A DNA stretch of 64,000 nt, taken from assembly GCF_900129835.1 (NCBI RefSeq), contig NZ_FQXA01000008.1, positions 62,001-126,000 on the forward strand, in the 5' to 3' direction. Positions within the stretch are counted from its first letter, which is position 1; each line of letters begins with the position of its first letter. The DNA is from Stutzerimonas xanthomarina DSM 18231. Lineage in GTDB: Bacteria > Pseudomonadota > Gammaproteobacteria > Pseudomonadales > Pseudomonadaceae. Below, one piece after another: positions 35,563 through 44,555 of this stretch. Under the pieces are notes generated by a model. The model made no database searches. It had not been told where the DNA came from and saw nothing but the letters and a program-made list of their open reading frames with translations. A program made the position numbers and the translations under genes.

Positions 35563-36756
35563 TTATGGCCCAGTGCGATCGATAAATTTCACATCCGAAG
35601 GCCGCCCCATCGGCAACGTCTGCACGGTATCGCCCAGCTTGCCGCTGTCGGGATCGCGAGCCAGTACCACCAGCGCATCACTCTTCTGATTGGCAATGAT
35701 CATGAACTGGCCGCTCGGGTCGATGGCGAACTCCCGCGGCTCGCGACCGCCACTGTCGCGCTGCTGAATCTCGCGCAGGGTATCGTTCTCCTCGATGGCA
35801 AAGACCATGATGCGGTTCTTCTCGGCGCGATCACTGACGTAGAGAAAGCGACCGTCCGGTGAAGGGTGGATGGCGCCCGGCGAATGCTGACTGACGTCGC
35901 CGCCCGCAGCCAGATCGACCAGCTGGCGCTGCACCAGGCTGCCGTCGACATGATCGAAGCGCGCTACTTGAGCGCTGAGTTCCAGCGTCGCGTAGGCCTG
36001 ACTGCCGTCGGGGCTGAACACCAGGTGACGCGGGCCGCTGCCGTCCGGCAGGCTGATGAAGGCTGGATCGGCGGGGGACAGAGGCCGCTCGGCGTTGGCC
36101 GGGTCGTAGCGGTAGACAAAGATCTTGTCGGCGCCCAGATCGCTGACGAACAGCGTCTTGCCATCGGGCGACATCACCGCGGAGTGCACGTGAGGCGATT
36201 GCTGGCGCTCCGGGTGCACTTCGCTGGCCTTGTGCGTGGCGATCTGGGTGACCGGCAACAGGGTTCCATCCTTGGCCAGTGGAATCACCGCGAGGCTGCC
36301 GCCCGGATTTGCCCGCGAACCGTAGTTGGAGACGAACAGATGACGCCCATCGCGGCTCTGGCTCAGGTGCGTGGGTTCGTCGCCGAGGGTGCTCTGCTGT
36401 TCCAGTGGCGATAGCTTGTTACTGGCGGGGGCCATGATGAAAGCGCTGACCCGACCCACCGGATCAGGATGGCCCGGTCCGTTCTCGTTCACCGCGTAGA
36501 GCCGGTTGCGCTTCAGATCCAGGGTTAACCAGGACGGGTTGTCGGTCCGCACGACTTGCAGCGGTTGCGCTTCGATCTGGCCGCTTTCGGCATCGAACTG
36601 CAGGCGGTAAATCCCTTCGCTGTTGCCTTCGCTGGTGTAGCTACCAATCAGAACTTGATACATGGGTGCTGCTGCTCCCGAGGTGCTGAATGCCAAGAGG
36701 GCGGCGGCGATGCCGAGGCGTTGCCGCCGCAGTAGGCCGCGCATTGAACTGCGCAT
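35563..36756 (-). CDS. Lactonase-family seven-bladed beta-propeller protein
   Basis: About 397 residues with an N-terminal hydrophobic signal (R-R-Q-R-L-G-I-A-A-A-L-L-A-F-S-T-S-G-A-A-A). The propeller starts with Y-Q-V-L-I-G-S-Y-T and repeats blades with S-W-L-T-L-D, H-L-F-V-S-N-Y-G, P-D-G-K-T-L-F-V-S-D-L-G-A-D, G-S-G-P-R-H-L-V-F-S-P-D-G-S and G-R-F-L-Y-V-S-D-R. This matches the 6-phosphogluconolactonase/YbhE family (PF10282), but an exported protein is unlikely to act in the cytosolic pentose pathway. GGAG before 36756 supports that start; an ATG at 36771 is an alternative. Transcribed divergently from the YCII-sigma operon. Confidence 0.85.
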   Translation of the reverse strand: MRSSMRGLLRRQRLGIAAALLAFSTSGAAAPMYQVLIGSYTSEGNSEGIYRLQFDAESGQIEAQPLQVVRTDNPSWLTLDLKRNRLYAVNENGPGHPDPVGRVSAFIMAPASNKLSPLEQQSTLGDEPTHLSQSRDGRHLFVSNYGSRANPGGSLAVIPLAKDGTLLPVTQIATHKASEVHPERQQSPHVHSAVMSPDGKTLFVSDLGADKIFVYRYDPANAERPLSPADPAFISLPDGSGPRHLVFSPDGSQAYATLELSAQVARFDHVDGSLVQRQLVDLAAGGDVSQHSPGAIHPSPDGRFLYVSDRAEKNRIMVFAIEENDTLREIQQRDSGGREPREFAIDPSGQFMIIANQKSDALVVLARDPDSGKLGDTVQTLPMGRPSDVKFIDRTGP

Positions 36757-36835
36757 GGGCTGCTCCGTCATGTCGATGGGGCGTGCGCCCCTGATTTGGA
36801 TTGGAGCGCTGAAGCGGAAAAAGTTTTCCCAGCGT

Positions 36836-36859
36836 TGTCGATTTCTCCCATCGCCCGTC
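36836..36859 (+). promoter_or_regulatory. Candidate ECF42 sigma promoter
   Basis: TGTCGA, then 14 bases, then CGTC, ends 38 bp upstream of the first YCII gene. From memory, ECF42 sigma factors recognise TGTCGA in the -35 region and CGA/TC in the -10 region. The operon ends in such a sigma gene, so this would be an autoregulated promoter. The match is by eye and the spacer was not compared with a collected set. Confidence 0.45.
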
Positions 36860-36897
36860 GACCAGAGATAAACAGCAAACGTCCTGGGGCTGCCGCG

Positions 36898-37254
36898 ATG
36901 CGCTATCTCTGCCTGGTCTACCTGAACGAAGACGCCGTGGCGGCACTGTCGCCAAGCGATCACGCCGCGCTCGATGCCGAGTGCTGTGAGTACCACGCAC
37001 AGCTGCAACACAGCGGCGAGCTGATCGTTGGCGAGGCCCTGCAGCCGGTATTGAGCACTACCAGCCTGTGTCGGCAAGGCGAACGTCTGCTCCTGCGCGA
37101 CGGGCCGGTGCGAGGCGGCTGCGAGCAGCCTGCCGCCATCTATCTGTTCGAAACCCCGGACCTCAACGATGCGATCCGCCTGGCCTCACGTCTGCCAGGA
37201 GCACGGCTGGGCTGTGTCGAAGTGCGTGCGCTCGGCTCACGCGCGCCGCCTTGA
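36898..37254 (+). CDS. YCII (DGPF) domain protein, first of two
   Basis: Product of 118 residues. It opens M-R-Y-L-C-L-V-Y-L-N-E-D and has G-E-L-I-V-G-E-A-L-Q-P, R-D-G-P-V-R-G-G and the helix L-N-D-A-I-R-L-A-S-R-L-P-G-A-R-L-G-C-V-E-V-R. The usual D-G-P-F box is altered to D-G-P-V. These ferredoxin-like dimers have no settled reaction but recur with ECF sigma factors of groups ECF41/ECF42. It is the first gene of a four-gene run ending in the sigma gene. Confidence 0.85.
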   Translation: MRYLCLVYLNEDAVAALSPSDHAALDAECCEYHAQLQHSGELIVGEALQPVLSTTSLCRQGERLLLRDGPVRGGCEQPAAIYLFETPDLNDAIRLASRLPGARLGCVEVRALGSRAPP

Positions 37255-37303
37255 GACTGAGCGACTGCGATCCGCCCGAAACATCAACCAAGAGGACGAC
37301 GAC

Positions 37304-37771
37304 ATGAACACCGCCACCCAAACGCAGGACGAAACCCGTATCCGCCAACTCACCGAAACCTTCGAAAAGGCCACCGTGCGTAAGGATCTGGACACCATCA
37401 TGGCGCAATACGCCACAGACGTTCGGGCCTTCGATGCGGTCGGCCCGCTGCAATTCAAGGGCGCCGAGGCCTACCGTCAGCACTGGCAGAGCTGCTTCGA
37501 TTTTTGCCAGGGTGAAGGCTATTTTGAAATCAGTGAGCTCGAAATAAACGTCAGCGGAGACCTGGCCTATAGTCATTTCCTGAGCCACTGCGGCGGTACT
37601 GATGAAAAAGGCGAGATGCAGTCCGGCTGGATGCGCGGCAGCCGCTGCTGGCGTCGGCAGAACGGCGACTGGAAGGTCGTCCATGAGCATTTTTCGATGC
37701 CATTCGACATGGTCAGCGGGCAAGTCAACTTCGGTATCGAACCCGAACCACAGGTTGGCAGAGCCGGCTGA
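37304..37771 (+). CDS. SnoaL-like / NTF2-fold protein
   Basis: Product of 155 residues. The cone-shaped alpha/beta fold of the SnoaL or ketosteroid-isomerase-like family is suggested by R-K-D-L-D-T-I-M-A-Q-Y-A-T-D-V-R-A-F-D, K-G-A-E-A-Y-R-Q-H-W, and the closing G-D-W-K-V-V-H-E-H-F-S-M-P-F. The ligand is unknown. It sits between two YCII genes, about 50 and 63 bp from its neighbours, all in one direction toward the sigma gene. Confidence 0.85.
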   Translation: MNTATQTQDETRIRQLTETFEKATVRKDLDTIMAQYATDVRAFDAVGPLQFKGAEAYRQHWQSCFDFCQGEGYFEISELEINVSGDLAYSHFLSHCGGTDEKGEMQSGWMRGSRCWRRQNGDWKVVHEHFSMPFDMVSGQVNFGIEPEPQVGRAG

Positions 37772-37834
37772 TCAGCCCCTTCGTCCCGTCGTCGCTGCCA
37801 GCACGGCAGCCGGCGGGCGCCACTGGAGAACGAA

Positions 37835-38191
37835 ATGAAATACCTGTGCCTGGTCTATTACGACGAGCAGCGCGTGGACTCGATGACCGACGAACAGTGG
37901 GCGGCACTGGTCGAGCAATGCATCGCCAACGGTGAACGGCTGAAGGACAGCGGGCAGTTCATCGCCGGCGAGCCGCTGCAGTCGGTGCGTACCGCCAAAA
38001 CCGTGCGGGTCCGCGACGGCGCGGTTTCGGTGGTCGACGGCCCGTTCGCCGAAACCCGCGAACAGCTGGCAGGCTTCTACCTGATCGAAGCGCAGGACCT
38101 GGATGAGGCCCTGCGGCTGGCGGCAAAGATCCCGCCCGCGCAGTTGGGCAGCATTGAAGTTCGCCCGTTGCGTCAGCTGCCTGATCGTTGA
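37835..38191 (+). CDS. YCII (DGPF) domain protein, second of two
   Basis: Product of 118 residues with the complete family signature: M-K-Y-L-C-L-V-Y-Y-D-E-Q, I-A-G-E-P-L-Q, V-V-D-G-P-F-A-E-T-R-E-Q-L-A-G-F-Y-L-I-E-A and the C-terminal D-E-A-L-R-L-A-A-K-I-P. It keeps the D-G-P-F box that the first copy lacks. Sigma factor gene follows 3 bp after the stop, so the two are translationally close. Function unknown; paralogue of the gene at 36898. Confidence 0.9.
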   Translation: MKYLCLVYYDEQRVDSMTDEQWAALVEQCIANGERLKDSGQFIAGEPLQSVRTAKTVRVRDGAVSVVDGPFAETREQLAGFYLIEAQDLDEALRLAAKIPPAQLGSIEVRPLRQLPDR

Positions 38192-38194
38192 TCC

Positions 38195-39484
38195 ATGCCT
38201 GAGCATGGCAGGCCGTGCTCGTCCGAGCATGCCGGTAACGGGCCGACGCTGGCTGAAGTCGACATCCTGTACCGCACTCAATCGCGACGGGTGTTGGCGA
38301 CGCTGATTCGCCTGTTGGGCGATTTCGAGCTGGCCGAGGAGGCCCTGCATGACGCCTTTATCGCGGCGGTGCAGCAGTGGCCGCGCGATGGTCTGCCTTC
38401 CAATCCTCGGGCCTGGCTGGTCTCGACTGGTCGCTTCAAGGCCATCGATGGGCTGCGCCGGCGGGCGCGTTTCGATGCATCCCTGAGCCTGCTGGCCGAT
38501 CAGCTCGACGGCCGCGACGAACCGGAATGGGAGCGGGAAGACCTCGAAGATGATCGCCTGCGACTGATCTTCACCTGCTGTCACCCGACGCTACCGGCCG
38601 ATGCGCAGGTGGCGCTGACGCTGCGTGAAGTCTGCGATCTCAAGACCGAAGAAATCGCCCGCGCCTTTCTCGCCTCACCCAGCACCATTGCCCAGCGCAT
38701 CGTCCGCGCCAAGCAGAAGATCCGCGAGGCGGGCATTCCCTATCGGGTGCCCACACGAGATGAACTGCCGGCCCGGCTGGATAACGTGTTGCGGGTGATC
38801 TACCTGGTCTTCAACGAAGGTTATTCCGCCTCCAGCGGCCGTGAGCTAACCCGTGCCGACCTCAGCGCCGAAGCCATCCGTCTCGGTCACCTGCTGCTGG
38901 AGTTGTTGCCAGATCCCGAGCTGATGGGGTTGCTGGCGCTGATGCTGCTGCACGACTCGCGTCGCGCCGCGCGTACCGACGAGGCGGGCGAGCTGGTGCG
39001 CCTTGACGAGCAGGATCGCAGCCGCTGGAGCCAGGCGCAGATCGCCGAAGGTGCCGCACTGGTGGAGCGTGCGCTCGCCTCACGGCGTTTCGGCCCTTAC
39101 ACCGTGCAGGCCGCCATCGTTGCCGTGCATGCCAAGGCGAGCAGTGCTGCGCAGACGGATTGGGCGCAGATTGTCGCGCTCTATGACCTGTTGCTGCGCA
39201 TCAGCCCGTCGCCGGTTATCGAACTCAACCGCGCGGTCGCCTTGGCGATGCGTGACGGCGCCGAGGTCGGACTGGCGGCTATCGACAGGTTACTGGCCCG
39301 CGGCGAGCTGCGTGATTACCACCTGCTGCACTCGGCCCGCGCTGACTTCTGTCGTCGGCTCGGCCGGCTGGACGAAGCCCGTGAAGCCTACCGAGCCGCG
39401 TTGGGCCTGGCTCAGCTGGAGCCGGAAAAGCGCTTCTTGCAGCAACGCCTCGATGAGCTGGATGCCGGGCAGCGCGAGGCTTGA
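38195..39484 (+). CDS. ECF sigma factor with C-terminal extension (ECF42 type)
   Basis: Product of 429 residues. Sigma-2 region: D-I-L-Y-R-T-Q-S-R-R-V-L-A-T-L-I-R-L-L-G-D-F-E-L-A-E-E-A, then R-A-W-L-V-S-T-G-R-F-K-A-I-D. Sigma-4: L-T-L-R-E-V-C-D-L-K-T-E-E-I-A-R-A-F-L. The extra 220-residue C-terminal part (R-V-I-Y-L-V-F-N-E-G-Y, L-M-G-L-L-A-L-M-L-L-H-D-S-R-R-A-A-R, then TPR-like A-R-E-A-Y-R-A-A-L) is typical of the ECF41/42 class, which lacks a classical anti-sigma gene. It is the last gene of the operon with YCII and SnoaL proteins and likely controls it. Confidence 0.92.
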   Translation: MPEHGRPCSSEHAGNGPTLAEVDILYRTQSRRVLATLIRLLGDFELAEEALHDAFIAAVQQWPRDGLPSNPRAWLVSTGRFKAIDGLRRRARFDASLSLLADQLDGRDEPEWEREDLEDDRLRLIFTCCHPTLPADAQVALTLREVCDLKTEEIARAFLASPSTIAQRIVRAKQKIREAGIPYRVPTRDELPARLDNVLRVIYLVFNEGYSASSGRELTRADLSAEAIRLGHLLLELLPDPELMGLLALMLLHDSRRAARTDEAGELVRLDEQDRSRWSQAQIAEGAALVERALASRRFGPYTVQAAIVAVHAKASSAAQTDWAQIVALYDLLLRISPSPVIELNRAVALAMRDGAEVGLAAIDRLLARGELRDYHLLHSARADFCRRLGRLDEAREAYRAALGLAQLEPEKRFLQQRLDELDAGQREA

Positions 39485-39533
39485 ATGCGTGTGCAGGCCG
39501 ATCGGCCCCGATTCCGGTTCCCTTGGCAGTGCG

Positions 39534-40889
39534 TCAACTGTCTGCAGCGCCGGCCGGCAGGTAATCGCTGCGGCTCAGTCCGTGGCGTTGCATCTTTTCG
39601 TTGAGGGTACGGCGGGGCAGCTGCAGTTGCGCCATCACTTCGCTGATATTGCCTTTGTGCTGTTGCAGGGCGTTGTGCAGGCACTGGGCTTCGAAGGCTT
39701 CCATCTGGTCGGCCAGTGATGTGCCGGCAACGGCGGTTGGAGCCGGGGTTGGCGGAGGCGGCGTCAGGCCCAGGGCGTGCCGTTCGGCGGCGTTGATCAA
39801 CTCGCGGACGTTGCCGGGCCAGTCGTGGCTGAGCAGCTGCGCCAGTTCGGCCGGGCTGGCCGGGACCGGATTGCGGCCATGGCGTTGCGCGGCCTGGGTG
39901 GCGAAATGATCGAACAGCAGCGGAATGTCCTCGCGACGATCACGCAGCGGCGGGATATGCAGTTCGGCGACATTCAGGCGGTACAGCAGGTCTTCACGAA
40001 AACGCCCGCCGCGGACTTCTTCCAGCAGGTCCGGTTTGGCCGCGCTGATCACCCGCAGGTCGACCTCGATGCTGCGGTTCGAACCCAGGCGTTCAAGCGT
40101 TCTTTCCTGCAGCACGCGCAGCAGTTTGACTTGCTGCGCCAGCGGCATGCTCTCGATCTCATCGAGGAACAGCGTGCCGCCATGGGCATGCTCGATGCGG
40201 CCGATGCGTTTGCCCTGCGCGCCGGTGAAGGCACCGCTCTCGTGGCCGAACAGCTCGCTTTCGAAGATGGTCTCGGGGATGGCCGCGCAGTTCAGCGCGA
40301 CAAAGGGGTTGCGCGCGCGCGGGCTGAAATCATGCAGGCAGCGTGCAACCTGTTCCTTGCCGCTGCCGGTGTCGCCGCGGATCAGTACGTTGACGTCCGT
40401 GCCGGCCAGCTCCAGTACCTGGCGCCGCAGGTGTTCCATGGCCCGCGAAACGCCCAGCAGCATCGATTCGATACGCCCCTTGCGGGTGAATTGCTCGCGC
40501 AGCTGACGGTTTTCGCAGACCAGCCGGCGTTTGTCCTGGGCACGGCGCACGCTGTCGAGCAGGCGTTCCGGGGTGAAGGGCTTCTCGATGAAATCGTAGG
40601 CGCCCTGGCGCAGCGCCTGGACCGCCATCGGCACGTCGCCATGGCCGGTCACCATGATCACCGGCAGCTCGGGGTCCAGCGCCACCAGTTTCTCCAGCAG
40701 GCCGAGGCCGTCCAGGTCCGGCATGCGCACGTCGCTGATCAGCACGCCGGGGAAACCCCGGTCGACGATGGCCAGCGCTTCGTGGGCACGGGCGCAGGTT
40801 CGCACGCTGAAGCCGGACAGCTCCAGCCACTGCTGCACGGCCTGGCGTATCGCTGCTTCGTCGTCGATAAAAATGACTTGACCGCTCAT
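39534..40889 (-). CDS. dctD: Sigma-54-dependent response regulator DctD
   Basis: Product of 451 residues. Receiver domain with D-D-E at 10-12, phospho-acceptor Asp in L-I-S-D-V-R-M-P-D, and the conserved K in I-E-K-P-F. Central AAA+ domain shows G-D-T-G-S-G-K-E-Q-V-A, the sigma-54 contact loop E-S-G-A-F-T-G-A, and G-G-T-L-F-L-D-E-I-E. A Fis-type helix-turn-helix closes the protein (S-E-V-M-A-Q-L-Q-L-P-R-R-T-L-N-E-K-M). DctD activates C4-dicarboxylate transport genes. Follows dctB after 27 bp; neither dctA nor a DctPQM operon is in the window next to it. Confidence 0.93.
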   Translation of the reverse strand: MSGQVIFIDDEAAIRQAVQQWLELSGFSVRTCARAHEALAIVDRGFPGVLISDVRMPDLDGLGLLEKLVALDPELPVIMVTGHGDVPMAVQALRQGAYDFIEKPFTPERLLDSVRRAQDKRRLVCENRQLREQFTRKGRIESMLLGVSRAMEHLRRQVLELAGTDVNVLIRGDTGSGKEQVARCLHDFSPRARNPFVALNCAAIPETIFESELFGHESGAFTGAQGKRIGRIEHAHGGTLFLDEIESMPLAQQVKLLRVLQERTLERLGSNRSIEVDLRVISAAKPDLLEEVRGGRFREDLLYRLNVAELHIPPLRDRREDIPLLFDHFATQAAQRHGRNPVPASPAELAQLLSHDWPGNVRELINAAERHALGLTPPPPTPAPTAVAGTSLADQMEAFEAQCLHNALQQHKGNISEVMAQLQLPRRTLNEKMQRHGLSRSDYLPAGAADS

Positions 40890-40916
40890 GTCTCGCTCCT
40901 TCTGCCTGCTGCCAGT

Positions 40917-42680
40917 CTACTCGTCGACAGGCTGTTCGGCTGCCGGCAGGTGCAGCACGAACACTGCGCCAAGGGCATCGTTGCACACCTCTAGATCGCC
41001 ACCGAGATCGCGCACGATGCCGTAGGAAACCGCCAATCCCAAGCCGAGGCCCTGACCGACCGGTTTGGTGGTGAAAAAGGGTTCGAAGACCTGATCCAGA
41101 TGCTCACTGGCAATGCCGCCGCCGTTGTCGGCAACGCTCAGCGTCCAGCTCTGGCGGTCACGATGGCAGTCGATGCGCAGTTGACGGGCCTGCCTGCCCT
41201 GCATGGCATCGAGCGCGTTGGTCAGCAGATTGATCAGTACCTGTTCCAGACGGATGCCGTCGCCGCTGACCCAGGCGTTAGCCGGTATCTGAAGCGCCAC
41301 GTCAACGCCGTCGCTGCGGATGCGGGGGCCGAGCAATTGCAGTGCCTGCTCTAGAACATCGGCCAGGTTCAATCGCTGACGCAGGCCGGCGGGGCTTTTG
41401 CGTGCGAAGGTTTTCAGGTGACTGGTCAGCGCTGCCATTCGCTCGAGCAATCCTTCGACCTGGCCCAGGCCTTCACGCACAGCCTCGATGCGACCGTTGT
41501 CGAGTAGCAGCCGCTGGCTGGCCAGCTGCATGCGCAGGGCCGTCAGTGGCTGGTTGATTTCATGGGCGAGGGCGGCGGACATCTGCCCCAGGGCGGCCAT
41601 GCGGGCGGCGTGTACCAGCTCGTCCTGCGCCGTGTTCAGCTCGCGGGTGCGCTCTTCGACCAAGCGCTCCAGCTCGTTGCGGCTGCGCTGCTCGACACGA
41701 CGGGTCTTGCGCCGCTGGGCCAGGTACAAGAGCAGGAACGCGAGCGTCATCCACACGCCCGCCGCGGCCAGGCGGTAACTGCGGACGTTGGCGGCTACCA
41801 GTTGCGGCTCCTGCAACAAGTGTAGGGTCCAGTCCTCTTCCGGCAACGCAAGGCGTTGCCAAAGGTAATCGCGGCTACCATCGGGCCCGTCGACCAGGCG
41901 CCGCTCGCTGTTCTCGGTGATGCGCTGCAGGCGCTGGCTCACCAGCGGCTGCAGGTTCTGCTCAGCGTAACGGCGCACCGCAACGAGGCGGTCGCGCACC
42001 GCGTCGCTCAGCGGGCGTAGATAGCGGAAGCGCCAGGCGGGGCGGTTGGTGAGGATGACGATATCCAGTGAGTCGGTGATCAGCAGAATCCCTGACTGCC
42101 CGACCCACTCGCGCTGCATCTCTTCCAGCTCCAGCTTGACCACCAGCACACCGATCACCTCACCAGCGCTGTTTTTCACCGAGCTGGACAGAAAGTAACC
42201 GGGGATGCCGGTGGTCACGCCGACGGCGAAGTAGCGTCCGGAGTCGTTTGCCAGCGCATCGAGGAAATACGGGCGGAAGGCGTAATTGTTGCCGACGAAG
42301 CTGGTCCAGTCGCGCCAGTTGCTCGCCGCGAGAGTTTCGCCATGGCGGTCGAGCAGGTAGAGCACCGAGGAGCCCGCGGCCTGATTCTGCTCTTCCAGTC
42401 GATGGTTGAGCTGTTCTTGCAGAGCCGGATCGCTGGGGTTGTTCAGCAGCGCCTGGATGTCGCTGTCCAGCGCCAACAACGCCGGCACCGAGCGGAAACG
42501 TTGCACCTGCGTATGGATCGCCTGAGCGTACAGATCGAGCTGGCCGGCCGCTTCCTGGCTGCGCTCAGCCCAGGCACGCTGCTCGGCGATGCGCCCGGCC
42601 CCGTACATGCTCAGCAGCAGCCCAACGATGATCAGCAAGACGATGAGAGCGACACGGAGGCGGCTGGAGAGGGCAGGCAT
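40917..42680 (-). CDS. dctB: C4-dicarboxylate sensor histidine kinase DctB
   Basis: About 587 residues. One N-terminal transmembrane helix (V-A-L-I-V-L-L-I-I-V-G-L-L-L), a periplasmic double-Cache-like sensor (about 30-290 with R-P-Y-F-L-D-A-L, G-Y-F-L-S-S-S-V), and a second helix near 300. The histidine kinase core follows: A-A-L-A-H-E-I-N-Q-P-L-T-A-L-R (phosphorylated His), N-L-L-T-N-A-L-D-A, D-N-G-G-G-I and F-F-T-T-K-P-V-G-Q-G-L-G-L-G-L. ATG at 42680 is taken; 42707 is also possible, and neither has a strong ribosome site. Pairs with dctD downstream. Confidence 0.92.
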   Translation of the reverse strand: MPALSSRLRVALIVLLIIVGLLLSMYGAGRIAEQRAWAERSQEAAGQLDLYAQAIHTQVQRFRSVPALLALDSDIQALLNNPSDPALQEQLNHRLEEQNQAAGSSVLYLLDRHGETLAASNWRDWTSFVGNNYAFRPYFLDALANDSGRYFAVGVTTGIPGYFLSSSVKNSAGEVIGVLVVKLELEEMQREWVGQSGILLITDSLDIVILTNRPAWRFRYLRPLSDAVRDRLVAVRRYAEQNLQPLVSQRLQRITENSERRLVDGPDGSRDYLWQRLALPEEDWTLHLLQEPQLVAANVRSYRLAAAGVWMTLAFLLLYLAQRRKTRRVEQRSRNELERLVEERTRELNTAQDELVHAARMAALGQMSAALAHEINQPLTALRMQLASQRLLLDNGRIEAVREGLGQVEGLLERMAALTSHLKTFARKSPAGLRQRLNLADVLEQALQLLGPRIRSDGVDVALQIPANAWVSGDGIRLEQVLINLLTNALDAMQGRQARQLRIDCHRDRQSWTLSVADNGGGIASEHLDQVFEPFFTTKPVGQGLGLGLAVSYGIVRDLGGDLEVCNDALGAVFVLHLPAAEQPVDE

Positions 42681-42707
42681 GGCGGGCTCGCTATGAGGAT
42701 TTCGCAT

Positions 42708-43053
42708 GGTAAGCCAAAGTGCCTGCATGATGGTTTGCCGTGTCGCTGATCGGCCGCCGGGGACGAGCGGGTCGCGATGACGATTGGGTTTCGGTATCCT
42801 TGCCGGCCTTTTCGGTGCCCCCGATCGCCGGAATCTTCGTGAGAGACGAAATCCATGGCCTGGCTGCCTGGTCCGCCATAGCGCAACACCCCTAAATGTC
42901 TGACGGCGACCGCCTGCATGGGCGCGGTCCTGTTCTGTCGTGCGCCGCGCCTGATGTGCGTGGATTGCACCCATACTCGAATTTGACACTAGCCTTCGTA
43001 TCAACCGCGTAGCGTTTCGGCGCGCAGGTTGTGCTTACGTTCTGGATACCCCG
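42708..43053. other. 346-bp divergent gap, dctB / sulP-like gene
   Basis: Contains the promoters of dctB (minus) and the SulP gene (plus). No coding frame, repeat of the mapped families, or sigma-54 -24/-12 box was recognised by eye. Confidence 0.45.
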
Positions 43054-44541
43054 ATGCTTCACACGATCAAACAAAACTGGTTCGGCAACATTCGTGGCGA
43101 CGTGCTTTCAGGTCTCGTCGTCGCCCTCGCGCTGATTCCCGAGGCAATCGCGTTCTCGATCATCGCTGGGGTCGATCCGCGGGTCGGTCTCTATGCGTCC
43201 TTCTGCATCGCGGTTGTGATCGCCTTCGCCGGCGGCCGCCCGGGCATGATCTCGGCGGCCACCGGCGCCATGGCGCTGCTGATGGTGACGCTGGTTCGCG
43301 ATCATGGTGTGCAATACCTGATGGCGGCGACCCTGCTCTGTGGCGTGCTGCAGATCGGTGCGGGCTACCTGCGCCTCGGCTCGCTGATGCGCTTCATCTC
43401 GCGCTCGGTGGTCACCGGCTTCGTCAACGCGCTGGCGATCCTGATCTTCATGGCGCAGTTGCCTGAGCTGACCAACGTCACCTGGCATGTCTACGCGATG
43501 ACCGCTGCCGGTCTGGGCATCATCTACCTGTTCCCCTATGTGCCGAAGATCGGTCGAATCATTCCCTCGCCGCTGGTGTGCATCCTGACGTTGACCGCCG
43601 TGGCCATCTACCTTGGGCTGGACATCCGCACCGTGGGCGACATGGGCGATTTGCCCGATACGCTGCCGGTATTCCTCTGGCCAGACGTGCCGCTGACCTT
43701 CGAGACCCTGGCGATCATCTTCCCGTACTCCGCCGCGCTGGCAGTGGTGGGCCTGCTGGAGTCGTTGATGACGGCGACCATCGTCGATGACCTGACCGAT
43801 ACCGGCAGCGACAAGAACCGCGAGTGCAAGGGGCAGGGGGTCGCCAACATCGTCTCCGGGCTGTTTGGCGGGATGGCGGGTTGCGCGATGATCGGCCAAT
43901 CGGTGATCAACGTGAAATCCGGCGGTCGCATGCGCTTGTCGACGCTGATCGCTGGCGTCGTGCTCTTGCTGATGGTGGTGTTCCTCAGTGACTGGGTCGG
44001 CCAGATCCCCATGGCCGCGCTGGTCGCGGTGATGATCATGGTGTCCATCGGCACCTTCAGCTGGGATTCGCTGCGCAACCTCAAGCATTACCCGCTCTCC
44101 ACCAATATCGTCATGGTGGTGACCGTGGTGGTGGTGGTGTTCACCCACAACCTGGCTTACGGCGTGCTGGCCGGCGTGCTGCTGGCAGCGATGTTCTTCG
44201 CCAACAAGGTCGGGCATTACCTGCACATCGGCTCGGAGCTGGATGACGAAGGCGACCTGCGCACTTATAGCGTGGTCGGCCAGGTGTTCTTCAGTTCGTC
44301 AGACAAGTTCACGGCCGCCTTCGACTTCAAGGAAGCCGTCGCTAAGGTCACCATCGACCTCAGCCAGGCGCATTTCTGGGACATCACCGCCGTGTCGGCA
44401 CTGGATAAAGTGGTGCTCAAGTTCCGTCGCGAGGGCACCGAAGTCGAGGTGCTGGGTCTGAATGAAGCCAGCGCGACGATCGTTGACCGCTTCGGTGTCC
44501 ACGACAAAGCCGACGCCACCGATGGTCTCATCGGCCACTGA
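43054..44541 (+). CDS. SulP family inorganic anion transporter
   Basis: Product of 495 residues. Ten to twelve helices with the SulP signature [20 protein letters not shown] near the start and [15 protein letters not shown] later. A C-terminal STAS domain (about 400-490) holds [23 protein letters not shown]. Family members carry sulfate, bicarbonate or dicarboxylates, usually with sodium or protons; the substrate here is open. A universal stress protein gene follows 14 bp later and is likely cotranscribed. Confidence 0.92.
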   Translation: MLHTIKQNWFGNIRGDVLSGLVVALALIPEAIAFSIIAGVDPRVGLYASFCIAVVIAFAGGRPGMISAATGAMALLMVTLVRDHGVQYLMAATLLCGVLQIGAGYLRLGSLMRFISRSVVTGFVNALAILIFMAQLPELTNVTWHVYAMTAAGLGIIYLFPYVPKIGRIIPSPLVCILTLTAVAIYLGLDIRTVGDMGDLPDTLPVFLWPDVPLTFETLAIIFPYSAALAVVGLLESLMTATIVDDLTDTGSDKNRECKGQGVANIVSGLFGGMAGCAMIGQSVINVKSGGRMRLSTLIAGVVLLLMVVFLSDWVGQIPMAALVAVMIMVSIGTFSWDSLRNLKHYPLSTNIVMVVTVVVVVFTHNLAYGVLAGVLLAAMFFANKVGHYLHIGSELDDEGDLRTYSVVGQVFFSSSDKFTAAFDFKEAVAKVTIDLSQAHFWDITAVSALDKVVLKFRREGTEVEVLGLNEASATIVDRFGVHDKADATDGLIGH

Positions 44542-44555
44542 GAGGAGAAACGACG

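Noticed and set aside
35404..36414. Plus-strand frames of 152 and 182 codons near 35.4-36.4 kb
   Set aside because: Antisense to the lactonase-family gene, which shows regular propeller blades.
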